This document shows, piece by piece, positions 1 to 10,225 of a DNA stretch of 64,000 nt; within the stretch, counting starts at the first letter, position 1; each line of letters begins with the position of its first letter. The DNA is from Phytohabitans rumicis (GTDB lineage: Bacteria > Actinomycetota > Actinomycetes > Mycobacteriales > Micromonosporaceae): NCBI RefSeq assembly GCF_011764445.1, contig NZ_BLPG01000001.1, positions 868,001 through 932,000 on the forward strand, given 5' to 3'. The notes under the pieces are model-generated. The model was not told where the DNA came from. It saw only the letters and a list, made by a program, of their open reading frames with translations, and searched no databases. Made by a program: the position numbers and the translations under genes.

Positions 1-3000
1 CCGAATCCGAGTTGGGCGCCGGAGTCGGCCGGTCCGCTGGTCGCGGTCAGCTCCCGGAACATCGGCACCCGCTGGCCGGCCGGTGGCAGCGGCAGCAACC
101 GCAGGACCGCCTTGTATGAGCCGCGGAACCGATCGGCGAACTGCCACGCCCGGAACGCCTCGGCGTCGGAGACGACGTCCAGGCCGCGGGCGTTCGCCTC
201 CAGCATGGTGCTGGCGATCGTCTCCGACATGCCCATGCCCCGCCAGGCCGTCCAGCCGAAGCTCACCGTGTCGGTGTGGCCGTCCCGCTGCCGGTGCGCG
301 GCGAGCGCGTCCAGGAACGAGTTGGCGGCGGCGTAGCTGGTCTGGCCGGTGAGCCGGGTGAACTGCCCGCAGGAGGAGAAGAACACCATGAAGTCGACCG
401 AGCCCGGCGGGAACAGCCGGTGCAGGACCATCGCGCCGGATGCCTTCGGCGCGAGCACATCGCGCAGGCCCGCACGGTCCACTTTGTCCACCATCGCGTC
501 GCGGACCACGCCGGCCGCGTGGACGACGCCACGGATCGGCGGCAGGCCGTGGGTGGACGGGTCCAGCGCCGCGGCCACCTCGGCCTGGTTGGTGATGTCC
601 AGCGACAGCACCGTGACGGTGGCGCCGAGCGCTTCGAGCGCCAGCACGTCGTCGATCTGCCGGCGAACCCGTGGGTCGCGCACGGCCGCCCACCCGGCCC
701 GCGGCGGCAGGCCCCGCCGGCCGGTCAGCAGCAGCCGCCGGGCGCCCCGGTCCACCAGCCACCGCGCGACGGCCAGGCCGAGCACGCCCAGCCCGCCGGT
801 GATCAGGTACGTGCCGGCCGGCTGGCACCGGAGCGGTTCGCCGTCGACGGGCCGCTCGATCGGCGTGAGCCGGGGCACGGTCGGGCCGTCGCCGTCCAGC
901 GCGATGATGTCCTCCTCGCCGGCCGCGCGCTCCAGCACCGACAGCAACCGCTGCTCGGTTCCGCTGTCGAGGCCGGTGTCCGGCAGGTCGATGAGGCCGC
1001 CCCACAGCTCGGGGTGTTCCCCGGCGATGATCCGGGCCGCGCCCCACAGCGGAGCCTGCCCGAGGGCGGATTCGCGTCGCGGGTCCCGGACACCCCGGGT
1101 GAGGCACCACAGCCTGGGTCCGGGCTCGGCCGGGTGTTCGGCGGCGGCTTGGACCTGGGTCAGCCGCTGTGCGGTGCGCACCAGCAGCCAGGTCGCCGGC
1201 TCGGCCGCGAGGTCCGGCGACGCCACGCCGGCCGATTCCACCGCCGGGATGACCAGTACGGCGTCGGCGCCGGCGAGCGCCGCGGGTAGCAGGTCGTCCG
1301 GCGCCGCCACCCGCTCGCACAGCACGCCGAGGCCGGTGCACCGCTGCGCCAACGGTCCGGTGTCGGCTTCGTCGCCGACCAGGACGAGGCGGCGCACCGG
1401 CCGGCCCGCGGCGGCCGGCTCGTACGGCCGCCAGGCGATCTCGTGCACCAGCTCGCGCGGCGAGGCGACGGCGCCCAGCTCGTCCTGGATGGGGGCGAAC
1501 CGGAGCCCGCCCACCTCGCACACCAGCCTGCCGTGCTCGTCGGCGACTCGGACGTCCACAGTGTCCTGTGGCGAGCGGGGCGAGCGCCGCGAGTGAACCA
1601 CGATCCGGGCCGGCGGCTCGTCCCGGAAGGCGACCGACCCGATGTGACAGGACATCCACAGCCGGCGCGCGTCCGGTGGGGTGACCACCACCGCGCTGAT
1701 GGTGAGCGCGCCGTCGATCACGTGCGCCCAGCTGGCGGCACGGTCGGCGGCCGGCTCGATGGTGATCCGGGCGAGCTGCTCGTCGTCGTTGCGGCGCAGT
1801 TCCTCGACCTGCCAGGCGAACGCGTACCCGCCCACCCCCATGCTCCGGAACATCCCGTCGACGGTCTCCCAACCGGACTCGCGGTCGCACCGGGCCCGGA
1901 TCTCCTCGGCATCCACCACGCCGGACGGCAGGTCGCGGCCACGGTCCACGGTCGCGGTGCAGTGCGTGATCCAGTCCAGTCCCTCGTCCTCGGCGTCGCC
2001 GGCCTCGCTGGCGGGGCTGGCGGCGACCCGGCTGGCCAGCCGGACCGAGTTCTCCGCCAGTACGACCTGGACCACCCGCGGCGGCGTCACCGCGACCGGG
2101 GTACGCAGGACGATGTCGGCGAGGCCCGGTGGCCGGCCGTTGCGGGTAGCGGCCGAGACGAACGTGTCGATGAGCACCGCGGCCGGCGTGATCTCGACGC
2201 CGACCACCTCGTGACTCTGCGGGTACGGCCGGCAGGACAGGTCCAGATACGTCTGCCACACCTGCCGGGCCGGCGCACCGCTGACCGTCATCTTCCCGCC
2301 GAGCAGGGTGTGCCGGTCCGGGTCGTGGCCGCCGCCGGGGCCCGCCGTCGCGGCGGTCGCCGGGAAGATCCAATACGGGCGGTGCTGCCAGGCCACCACC
2401 GGCAGGTCGGCCAGGTCGCCGGCCGGGTAGGCGCACGACCAGTCCACTTCGGCGCCGGCGCAGTGCAGCCTGGCCAGGCCGGTCAGCACGGTGGCCACCT
2501 CGTCGGCGTTGCGGCGCAGCGTCGGCACCACCGCTGTCGGCTCCGCGTCCACCCGTTCGAGGCACTCGACGATGGAGTGGGCCACGATCGGGTGCGCCGA
2601 GACCTCCAGGAAGATCCGGTGCCCGTCCTCGACCGCCGCCGCGACGGCCGACGCGAATCGCACCGGCTGGCGCAGGTTGGCCACCCAGTAGTCGCCGTGC
2701 CGGAGCGCGGACGAGCGGGGATCGGGCAACGCCGTCGTGTAGAGCGGGACCTCGGCCGGGCGCGCCGCCAGCGCCGCGGCCGCGGCGGCCACCGTCGGCA
2801 CGGCCTCGTCCACGTGCGGGCTGTGGAACGCGACGGTGGTGTCCACCCGGCGTGCCGCCAGTCCCTCCTGGGTCCAGCGCGCGGCGAGTTCCGCGATGGC
2901 CGCCTCGTCACCGGAGACCACTGTGGACATCGGGCTGGCCTCGATGGCCGCGACCGCGTCGGTGCGGCCGGCCAACCGCTGCGAGCATTCCGCGAAGGGC

Positions 3001-5011
3001 TCGTCGATGAGCACCATCGCGCCGCGGTTCTCCAGCCGGCGCAGGGCCAGCGCGCGGCGGCAAGCGAACCGGGCCGCCTCGACCACGTCCAGGCAGCCGG
3101 CGGCGACCGCCGCGGCGATCTCCCCTACCGAATGCCCGATCACCGCCGCCGGCCGTACGCCGTGCCGCCGCCACACCGCGGACAACCCGACCTGCACCGC
3201 GAACGTCAGCGCCTGCACCTCGACGGCGGTCCACGGCCCGCCCTCGGTCAGCGCGTCCCGCGGCGTCCACCCCAGTTCCTCGGCGAATACGTCCGCCAGC
3301 CCGTCCAGGGCCTCGGCGAACGCCGGCTCCTCGCGCAGCAACTGCCTGCCCATGCCGGACCACTGGGCGCCGTGCCCGGAGAACACCCAAACGGGCCCGG
3401 TCGCGGACCCGGACGCGGCCCGGTCCCGGATCACGGTCGGGGCCGGCTCCCCCGCCGCCAGCGCGGACAGCCCGGCGACCAGCTCGTCGACCGACCCGGC
3501 CACCACCGCCGCCCGCTGGGGGAGGTGCGACCGCCGCCGGGCCAGCGTATGCCCGACCGCGCTCAGCTCGGCGTCGGGCCGCGCGGCCAGCCACTCGGCG
3601 GTGTCGCCGGCCAGCGCCCGCAGTCCGGCCTCGGACATCGCCGACAGCGGGACCACGGCCTGCGCCTGGCCCGCCGCCTGCGCAACGGCGGGCGCCTCGA
3701 CGGGAGACGCCGGTGCCTCCTCGAGCACGAGGTGGGCGATCGTCCCGCCCACGCCATAGCTGGACACTCCCGCCCGGCGCGGCCGCTCCCCGCCGGCCAG
3801 GCGGTGCGTTCGCCGACCAACCGCAGCCCATTGGCCCGCCAGTCGATGTCCGGGTGCGGCTCGGTGTGCAGGCTGGGCGGGATCTCCTTGTGCCGCAGGG
3901 CGAGCACGGTCTTGATGAGGCCGGCGATGCCGGAGGCGCCCTCGACGTGACCGATGTTCGGCTTCACGGAGCCGATCAGGCACGGCTGGTTCGGCGGGCG
4001 CCGGGCCCCGAACACGTCGGCCAACGCCCGAGCCTCCTCGCGGTCGCCCGCCGGGGTCCCGGTGCCGTGTGCCTCGACGTAGTCGATTGTGCCGGGGTCG
4101 ACGCCCAACCGGTCGTACACCTGACGCAGCATGTGCTCCTGCGCGGCGCTGTTCGGCGCCATCATGCCGTCGGACCGTCCATCTTGGAATACGCCACTGC
4201 CGAGGATGACGGCCAGCACGGGATCCCCGTCGCGGCGCGCGTCGCAGAGCCGCTTGAGGACCACCACACCGGCACCCTCGCCACGGCCGTAGCCGTCCGC
4301 GTCACGGTCGAATGCCTTGCTGCGGCCGTCCGGTGCGGTGGCGCCGGCGGCGTCCAGCGCGACGAACAGGGCCGGCGTGGCCATGATGTTGACGCCGCCG
4401 ACGATGGCCACCGGCGTCTCGCCGGATCGCAGGCTGTGGCAGGCCATGTGCAGGGCGGTGAGCGAGCCGGCGCAGGCGGTGTCCACCGCCACGCTCGGCC
4501 CGCGCAGGTCGAGGAAGTACGAGATCCGGTTGGCGATTCCGTAGTACGTCGTGCCGTTGACCGCGTACGCGCCGGTACGGGGAATGTCCTCCAGCAAGCG
4601 GCGGCCGTAGTCGTTGGAGTTGGCGGCGACGAACACGCCGGTCTCCGAACCGCGCAGCGCCAGCGGTGGGAGGCCGGCGTCGCCCAGCGCCTCCCAAGCC
4701 AACTCCAGCATGATTCGCTGCTGCGGATCCAGGAAGTCGGCCTCGCGCGGGGAGATGCCGAAGAAGTCCGCGTCGAAACCCTCGATGTCATCGAGGAAGG
4801 AGCCGAGTCGTGTGGTGTTCCGCATTATCGCCGTCGCCTGCGGTGAGCTTGTCGCGTACGGCTCCCAGCGCTTGTCCGGCATCTCGCTAATGGCGGTCCG
4901 GCCCGAGCGCAGGGCGGCCCACAGTTGGTCCGGTGAGCCGAGATCGGGGGCGAACCGACAGCTCATCCCGATGACTGCAACGGCCTCGGCGCGATCCCCA
5001 TCCTGCGTCAC
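1..5011 (-). CDS. Bacterial iterative type I PKS (6-MSA/naphthoate type), partial, one frameshift
   Basis: Builds a small aromatic acid from malonyl units by iterative condensation with partial reduction (inferred). Starts at GTG 5011, with GAGAGGAA upstream. Domains in order: KS (active-site DTACAGS, Cys about 180, then HGTGT and NIGH), AT (GHSVGE, with VAFHSPH at the specificity site, malonyl-like), a DH/TH-type hot-dog domain ([10 protein letters not shown], i.e. Hx3Gx4P), and KR ([20 protein letters not shown]). The KR-plus-DH set favours 6-methylsalicylate or naphthoate synthases over orsellinate synthases. The ACP is expected beyond base 1. A single base is missing in the C4 run 3788-3791 between KS and AT: upstream the frame reads ...TAWPAG, downstream it resumes as [15 protein letters not shown]. 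Family assignment is confident; the exact product is not. Confidence 0.88.
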
Positions 5012-5223
5012 GTCGGGTTCCTCTCCACAGTGGTCAGACGGAGCCGATTCGATTTCGCCACCGGAACTCGGCTCCGCACACATCGTCGCCGCGCGCCAAA
5101 CGGGCGGGCATCTCGCGAAGTGCGGTCGGTCCTGGCCCGCACCGCATTTGCGGAGATGCACCACCCGCGAACGGACTGTCACGCTGGCGTGCGCCCGCCC
5201 GTACTCCGTATGGAGGTTTCGGC

Positions 5224-6909
5224 ATGCCCCCGACATCACCCGGCTTGAGCCGGAACGGCTTCGTCCCGTGGCCGGCGGACATGGCCGCCCGGTACGTGGC
5301 GAAGGGCTACTGGACGGACCGTCCACTCGGCACCCGCCTGGCCGCCGCCGCGGATGCCACGCCGGACGCGGTGTGCCTGGCCGACGGTGATTTCCGGCTG
5401 ACCTTCCGGGAGCTGATGGCGCGTGCGGACGGCACCGCCGTCCGGTTGCGCGCGCTCGGCCTGCGCCCCGACGACCGGGTGGTGATGGCTCTGCCCAACT
5501 GCTGGGAGTTCGTCGTGCTGACGGTGGCGTTCCTGCGCCTGGGTGTCATTCCGGTGATGGCGCTGCCGGCACACCGCCGCCAGGAGATCGCGGGCGTGGC
5601 CGAGCGCACCGGGGCGGTGGCCCTCGTCGTCGCAGACCGGACCAAGGACTTCGACCACCAGGCGCTTGCCCACGAGATCGCCGCGCAGTCACGGACCGTC
5701 CGGCATGTGCTCGTGGCCGGCGACGCGGTGACCGGCGACGCGATCGACGCGCGGGCCCTGTGCGAGCCGGCCGGCGACGCCGCTTCGGCCCGGGCCGAGC
5801 TGGACGCGATCGCACCCTCCGGCGCCGCCATCGCGCTGTTCCTGCTGTCCGGTGGCACGACCGGGTTGCCGAAGCTGATCGCCCGCACCCACGACGACTT
5901 CGGCTACATGGCCGGCCGGGCGGCCGAGGTGTGCGGAATCGGCCCGGACTCCGCGTATCTTGCCGTGCTCCCCCTCGGCCATGGCTTTCCGCTCGCCGGC
6001 CCGGGCGTGCTCGGCACGCTGATGGCGGGCGGCCGCGCGGTGATCGCCCGCTCGCCGGCCCCCGACCGGGCTTTCGCCGCGATCGCCCGGGAGCGGGTCA
6101 CGCACACCGCCCTGGTTCCGGCGATCGTGGCGCGTTGGCTGGAGTACCGCACGGCGCGGCCGGCGGCGGATCTCAGCTCGTTGCGGCTGGTCCAGGTGGC
6201 GGCGGCGCGGCTGCCAGAGACCGCCGCGCGCGGCATCGGCACGATCCTCGGTTGCGCGCTGCAGCAGGGGTACGGCATGTCCGAGGGCCTGTTCTGCCTG
6301 ACCCGACCCGGCGATCCACCCGACGTCGTGCTGCACACCCAGGGCCGGCCGATCTGCCCCGACGACGAGCTGCTGGTGCTGGGCCCGGACGGGCGACCGG
6401 TCGCGCAGGGCGAGCCGGGGGTCCTGCTCACCCGCGGGCCGTACACCACCCGTGGCTACTACCGCGCGGAGGAGCTGAACGCGCACGCGTTCGCCCCCGG
6501 CGGGTGGTACCGCACGGGTGACATCGTGCGCCTGCGGCCGGACGGCAACCTGGTCGTCGAGGGCCGGGAGAAGGACGTCATCAACCGCGGCGGGGAGAAG
6601 ATCTGGGCGAAGGAGGTCGAGGCCGGGGCGCATCGGCTGCCCGGCGTACGGGCGGTCGCGGCGGTGCCCATGCCCGACCCGGAGCTGGGCGAGCGGGTGT
6701 GCCTGTACGTGGTGCCGCACGAGGGCGCGGCCGTGACGCTCGCCGAGGTGCGGACGGCGATGGGCACAGCCGGGATCGCCCCGTTCAAGCTTCCCGAGCA
6801 TCTGGTCCTGGTCGACGAGTTGCCCAGTACCGCCGTGGGAAAGGTGGACAAGCGCGCCCTCAGGGCGGACCTCGACCGCCGGCTCGCCGGCCCATCGGTG
6901 GCCTCCTAG
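5224..6909 (+). CDS. Aryl-acid AMP ligase (DhbE/EntE-like, stand-alone adenylation enzyme)
   Basis: Activates an aryl carboxylic acid as its acyl-AMP for transfer to a carrier protein. At 561 aa it has the usual family length. The N-terminus [12 protein letters not shown]...GYW is typical of DHB/salicylate ligases. The AMP-binding P-loop ([11 protein letters not shown]), YGMSEG, YRTGD and the C-terminal lysine region GKVDKRAL are present. In the acid-binding loop HNFPL/HNYPL of EntE/DhbE the Asn is replaced: here it reads [11 protein letters not shown] (His253, Gly254). GGAGG lies 7 nt before ATG 5224. It is divergent from the PKS across about 210 bp, so the two probably share a regulatory region. 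The likely substrate is the PKS product; loss of the Asn suggests an altered or bulkier aryl acid (inference). Confidence 0.88.
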   Translation: MPPTSPGLSRNGFVPWPADMAARYVAKGYWTDRPLGTRLAAAADATPDAVCLADGDFRLTFRELMARADGTAVRLRALGLRPDDRVVMALPNCWEFVVLTVAFLRLGVIPVMALPAHRRQEIAGVAERTGAVALVVADRTKDFDHQALAHEIAAQSRTVRHVLVAGDAVTGDAIDARALCEPAGDAASARAELDAIAPSGAAIALFLLSGGTTGLPKLIARTHDDFGYMAGRAAEVCGIGPDSAYLAVLPLGHGFPLAGPGVLGTLMAGGRAVIARSPAPDRAFAAIARERVTHTALVPAIVARWLEYRTARPAADLSSLRLVQVAAARLPETAARGIGTILGCALQQGYGMSEGLFCLTRPGDPPDVVLHTQGRPICPDDELLVLGPDGRPVAQGEPGVLLTRGPYTTRGYYRAEELNAHAFAPGGWYRTGDIVRLRPDGNLVVEGREKDVINRGGEKIWAKEVEAGAHRLPGVRAVAAVPMPDPELGERVCLYVVPHEGAAVTLAEVRTAMGTAGIAPFKLPEHLVLVDELPSTAVGKVDKRALRADLDRRLAGPSVAS

Positions 6910-6923
6910 CAGGGGCCTCCCAA

Positions 6924-7814
6924 CTAGCCTGCGGCCAGGGCCGCCAGCCGGGTCACGACCTGCCTGGGGGCCGGTTGCGCCAGGATCTCCGCCCGCAGCC
7001 GGCGGGCGGCCGCCCGCGGCCCGTCCTCGAAGAGCACCGCGGTGACCGCGGCCGTCATCTCGGCCGGTTCCGGGTCGGCGTCCAGGCAGACGCCGGCGCC
7101 GGTGGCGGCCAGCAGCCCCGCCTCCGCCCGCCCGGCAAGCACAACCTGCGGTACGCCATACGCCGCGGCGGTGAGGACGTCGCTCGCCCCGCCCCGGCTG
7201 ACAACGGCCGAGCAGAACGGCAGCAGCAGGTCGAGCGGTAGTCCGGCGACCGGCACCACCTCGACGTCCAGCTCGGCCAGCCCATCGACAAGGTCTAAAG
7301 TGGACTGTCCGGTGACGCAGACTCGGGGCCGTTTTGGCGGCTCGGCCAGCCAGCCAGGCAGCTCCGCCGCCCCGTGGAACGGGATCCACCGCATCGTGAC
7401 CCGATCGGCGAGGCCGGGCACCTGGAGACTGGGCGGAAACGGGTCGACCGTGAACGCCGCGCGATCGGGCGCCGCCGGCACGTCGTTCGGCCCGCACAGG
7501 TGGCGGACCATCGGCACGCCCAGCGTCCCGGCGAGCGTTGGCGCCGGGGAGAACCAGGGATCGGCGACGACCACGTCTGGGCGCCACCATTCGGCGAAGG
7601 ACAGCAGGTCCCGGGCGACGGCCGCGGGACCGACCGGCACGGCGGGCAGGGCGCACCGGTCGACGGTCTCGGCGACGTGGGGTTCGGCGGCGAACCGGAC
7701 CTCGTGCCCGTCCGCCCGGCAGGCCCAGGCGAGTGGCACCAGCGACCAGGCGCGCGTGGCGGACGCGGACGGCGTGAACAGTATGCGCACGGCCTGCCTT
7801 CTCTCGGGTCCCAT
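6924..7814 (-). CDS. Short GT-B glycosyltransferase (MGT/UGT-like)
   Basis: Probably attaches a sugar to the cluster product. The N-terminus RILFTPSASATRAWSLVPLA matches nucleotide-sugar glycosyltransferases of antibiotic clusters. The C-terminal acceptor/donor loop reads SRGGASDVLTAAAYGVPQVVL, where the family normally has HHGGAGTT. At about 290 aa it is roughly 90-100 residues shorter than relatives, and the shortening falls in the middle, where the second half of the N-domain is condensed. ATG 7814 overlaps the permease stop (TGATG). An alternative GTG at 7790 with AGAAGG upstream gives the more typical N-terminus. The altered HGG motif raises the possibility of an inactive or auxiliary glycosyltransferase. 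Confidence 0.72.
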   Translation of the reverse strand: MGPERRQAVRILFTPSASATRAWSLVPLAWACRADGHEVRFAAEPHVAETVDRCALPAVPVGPAAVARDLLSFAEWWRPDVVVADPWFSPAPTLAGTLGVPMVRHLCGPNDVPAAPDRAAFTVDPFPPSLQVPGLADRVTMRWIPFHGAAELPGWLAEPPKRPRVCVTGQSTLDLVDGLAELDVEVVPVAGLPLDLLLPFCSAVVSRGGASDVLTAAAYGVPQVVLAGRAEAGLLAATGAGVCLDADPEPAEMTAAVTAVLFEDGPRAAARRLRAEILAQPAPRQVVTRLAALAAG

Positions 7815-8611
7815 CAGTCGATCGCGCGGCGCAGGAACCCCCTGGTGCCGATCACGGTGAATATCGCCCCGGACGCGAGCAGCGCGACGAGGCACAGCCA
7901 GCTCGCGATGTGCGGAATCTGCGGCACCACCGCCGACCGGATTCCCTCTGAGAGATAGGTCAGCGGATTGGCCGCCGTCACCACCTGGAACCAGGGCAAC
8001 GTGTCCAGCGACCTCCATGGGTACTGGGTGGCGCCGGTGAACATGAGCGGAGTGAGCACCAGGGCAAAGGCGATGTTGATCCGCTCCGGTGCCATGATCG
8101 TGCCCATGGTGAGGCCGATGGCGCTGCCGACCCACCCGCCGATGATCAGGAAGAGCACGAGCAGCGGGATTCCACTGGCTCGCCACGGAGCGGAACCGAG
8201 CATCAACGTCCCGACAGGGAACGTAACGATCGCGGTACCGATGCCCTTGATCGTCCCGACCAGCATCTTCTCGACCGCCACCAGGTAGGTGGGCAGCGGC
8301 GCGAGGAGGCGGTCCTCGATCTCCTTGGTCCAGCCCAGATCGAGGGCCAGCGGAAACGCGACCGTCTGCAGGGCGGTGAGGAAGGTGGTGATCGCCACCA
8401 CGCCGGGTAGGAGCAGGTCGCCGTATGCCTGTGACACGTACCCGGTCCGCTGCAGCACCTCGGCGAAGACGAACAGCATGAACAGCGGCTGGATCGCGTT
8501 CTCGGCGAAGAACAGGCCCAGTTTTCGACCCGTGACGAAGATGTCGCGCCACAGGATGGCGAGAAACGTCCGGCCCTGCGAGGACCGTGCCGCGATGTCC
8601 ATCGTGGTCAT
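7814..8611 (-). CDS. ABC-2 type permease (DrrB-like exporter subunit)
   Basis: Membrane subunit of a drug/metabolite exporter. About 265 aa, with roughly six hydrophobic segments and the family hallmarks of a conserved N-terminal amphipathic stretch (FLAILWRDIFVTGRKLGLFF) and PLMFTGATQYPW between later helices. The start ATG 8611 overlaps the ATPase stop (ATGA) and its own stop overlaps the glycosyltransferase start. The three genes are therefore translationally coupled. It probably exports the glycosylated aromatic polyketide or gives self-resistance (inference from context). Confidence 0.85.
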   Translation of the reverse strand: MTTMDIAARSSQGRTFLAILWRDIFVTGRKLGLFFAENAIQPLFMLFVFAEVLQRTGYVSQAYGDLLLPGVVAITTFLTALQTVAFPLALDLGWTKEIEDRLLAPLPTYLVAVEKMLVGTIKGIGTAIVTFPVGTLMLGSAPWRASGIPLLVLFLIIGGWVGSAIGLTMGTIMAPERINIAFALVLTPLMFTGATQYPWRSLDTLPWFQVVTAANPLTYLSEGIRSAVVPQIPHIASWLCLVALLASGAIFTVIGTRGFLRRAID

Positions 8612-9606
8612 CGCAACCCCCTGCCGGTGAACGCGATGAACACATCCTCCAGGCTCGCCCGCCCGACATGGACGTCGGACAGCCGCGCCTGGCGCCGGTC
8701 CAGCACGGCGACCAGCAGCGCCAGCGCGGCCGTCGGCTCGGAGTCCAGGTGGAGCCGCAGTCGCCGTTGCCCGTTGGCCGATGTCGCACCGGGCGGCGTC
8801 GGGCACGGCGCCACCCACTCGCCGCGCTTCACACCGTCCACTGTGGTCAACGCCGTCAGCACCGACGCGGGGTCGTCCCGCGGCGCCGGGACGACCGACA
8901 GGTCCAGTACCGTCCGGTCGGCCAGGCCACGGATCAGAGCGGCCGGAGTGTCCAGCGCCAGCAGCTTGCCATGGTCGACGATGCCCACCCGGTGTGCCAG
9001 GTCCGCCGCCTCGTCCATGTCGTGGGTGGTCAACACGATGGTGACGCCGCGCTCTCGCAACTCCCTGACCCGATCCCAGAGAAACAGCCGGGACTGCGGG
9101 TCCAGCCCGGCGGTCGGCTCGTCCAGGAAAAGCACCTGCGGTTGGTGCATCAACGCCCGCGCGATCATGATCCGCTGCGTCATGCCACCGGAAAGGACCT
9201 CGATCCTCTCGTCGGCCCGCTCCGCGAGCCCGAACGCCTCAAGCAGCTCGGCCGCCCGAGCTCTGCGCACCCGGGCCGGCACGTCGTGGTAGGCGGCGTG
9301 GAACAAGAGATTCCGCCGTGGGCTCAGGCTGCGGTCCAGATTGGTACGCTGCGGCACCATCGCGAGTAGCCGCCGGGCACCGACCGGATCGCGATGCACG
9401 TCCACCCCGCAAACCGCCGCGTATCCGCTGGTAGCCCTCACCCGGGTGGTCAGCACCCCGATCGTCGTGGACTTGCCGGCGCCGTTGGGCCCGAGCAGGC
9501 CGAAGATCTCCCCGGCGGCCACCTCGAACGTCAAGCCGTCAACCGCGTTCACGCGGCCCTTCGGGTACCGCTTGACGAGGTCCCTGACTTCCAGCGCGGC
9601 GGACAC
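8608..9606 (-). CDS. ABC transporter ATPase (DrrA-like)
   Basis: Energises the adjacent ABC-2 permease. 332 aa. Walker A GPNGAGKST, signature LSGGM, Walker B VLFLDEP and switch LTTHDMDEA are all visible. The C-terminal extension of about 110 residues ends LEDVFIAFTGR, characteristic of the daunorubicin-resistance ATPase family. It heads the three-gene leftward operon; its stop overlaps the permease start by ATGA. No specific operator was recognised in the 63 bp between it and the marR-like gene, which lies upstream and reads in the same direction. Confidence 0.9.
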   Translation of the reverse strand: MSAALEVRDLVKRYPKGRVNAVDGLTFEVAAGEIFGLLGPNGAGKSTTIGVLTTRVRATSGYAAVCGVDVHRDPVGARRLLAMVPQRTNLDRSLSPRRNLLFHAAYHDVPARVRRARAAELLEAFGLAERADERIEVLSGGMTQRIMIARALMHQPQVLFLDEPTAGLDPQSRLFLWDRVRELRERGVTIVLTTHDMDEAADLAHRVGIVDHGKLLALDTPAALIRGLADRTVLDLSVVPAPRDDPASVLTALTTVDGVKRGEWVAPCPTPPGATSANGQRRLRLHLDSEPTAALALLVAVLDRRQARLSDVHVGRASLEDVFIAFTGRGLR

Positions 9607-9669
9607 GCCACAGAGCGTCGCAGCGTGGCCGCTCGTGGCGCACCTCCGGACGTGCGGTACGACGACGTG

Positions 9670-10155
9670 TCACGTGGTGCGGGAATCGAGACGCGCACGG
9701 AGCGACCTGGCGATCTCTCCCGCAGCGTCGAGTTGCTGCGCCGTGAGTGCGTCGACGAAGAGCTCACGAACGGCGCGCAAGTGCGGAAAGGTCGCGCCCG
9801 CGAACGCCTCGGCGCCGGCCGGGTCGAGCACCACCTCGGCTCCCCGGTTGTCGGTGGCGCACTCCTCGCGTCGGATCAGGCCGCGTCGCTGCATCCGGCC
9901 GAGGTGGTGGGAGAGGCGGCTGCGCTCCCAGCCGATGCTTGCCGCGAGGTCGGAGGAGCGCATCCGCCGTCCCGGCGCCTCGCTGAGGGCGAGCAGTACC
10001 GCGTAGTCGCCGGGCGACAGCGAGGACTCGCTCTGCAACCGGGAGGCGAGCTCGGCGCGGAGAGCCTCGGCCGTTTCGATGAAATCTCTCCAGATCCGCA
10101 GCTCATCGGCGGTCGGCAGCTGGCGACCCCGCCGCCTGGGTGTGTCCCGCGTCAT
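9670..10155 (-). CDS. MarR-family transcriptional regulator
   Basis: Winged-helix repressor, about 161 aa from ATG 10155, which is preceded by AGGAGGG. Recognition-helix region SSDLAASIGWERSRLSHHLGRM and wing RRGLIRREECATDNRGAEV are typical. It is divergent from the flavin monooxygenase operon, and two similar palindromes sit in the shared 70 bp. Ligand-released repression of the neighbouring oxidoreductase genes and of itself is likely (family knowledge plus context). An upstream GTG-type start is possible but would run through the operator, so ATG 10155 is preferred. Confidence 0.88.
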   Translation of the reverse strand: MTRDTPRRRGRQLPTADELRIWRDFIETAEALRAELASRLQSESSLSPGDYAVLLALSEAPGRRMRSSDLAASIGWERSRLSHHLGRMQRRGLIRREECATDNRGAEVVLDPAGAEAFAGATFPHLRAVRELFVDALTAQQLDAAGEIARSLRARLDSRTT

Positions 10156-10164
10156 CGGCCCTCC

Positions 10165-10206
10165 TGATTGACATGTCAATCACATGATACATAATTGACG
10201 TGTCAT
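10165..10206. promoter_or_regulatory. Twin MarR-type operators overlapping a promoter
   Basis: Operator 1 is a perfect 18-bp palindrome, TGATTGACATGTCAATCA (10165-10182). Operator 2 is ATTGACGTGTCAT (10194-10206), the same half-sites with one base lost. On the + strand, TTGACA (10168-10173) and CATAAT (10190-10195) form a -35/-10 pair with a 16-bp spacer, so operator 1 covers the -35 and operator 2 covers the end of the -10 and the start point. The arrangement fits repression of both divergent units by the adjacent MarR. Confidence 0.75.
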
Positions 10207-10225
10207 CCATGCGAGGAGGCCACCC

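Noticed and set aside
1443-3950. Long open frame on the + strand opposite the PKS (835 codons)
   Set aside because: Arg/Gly/His-rich translation with no domain. It is the antisense shadow of the AT, DH and KR regions, whose motifs read clearly on the minus strand.
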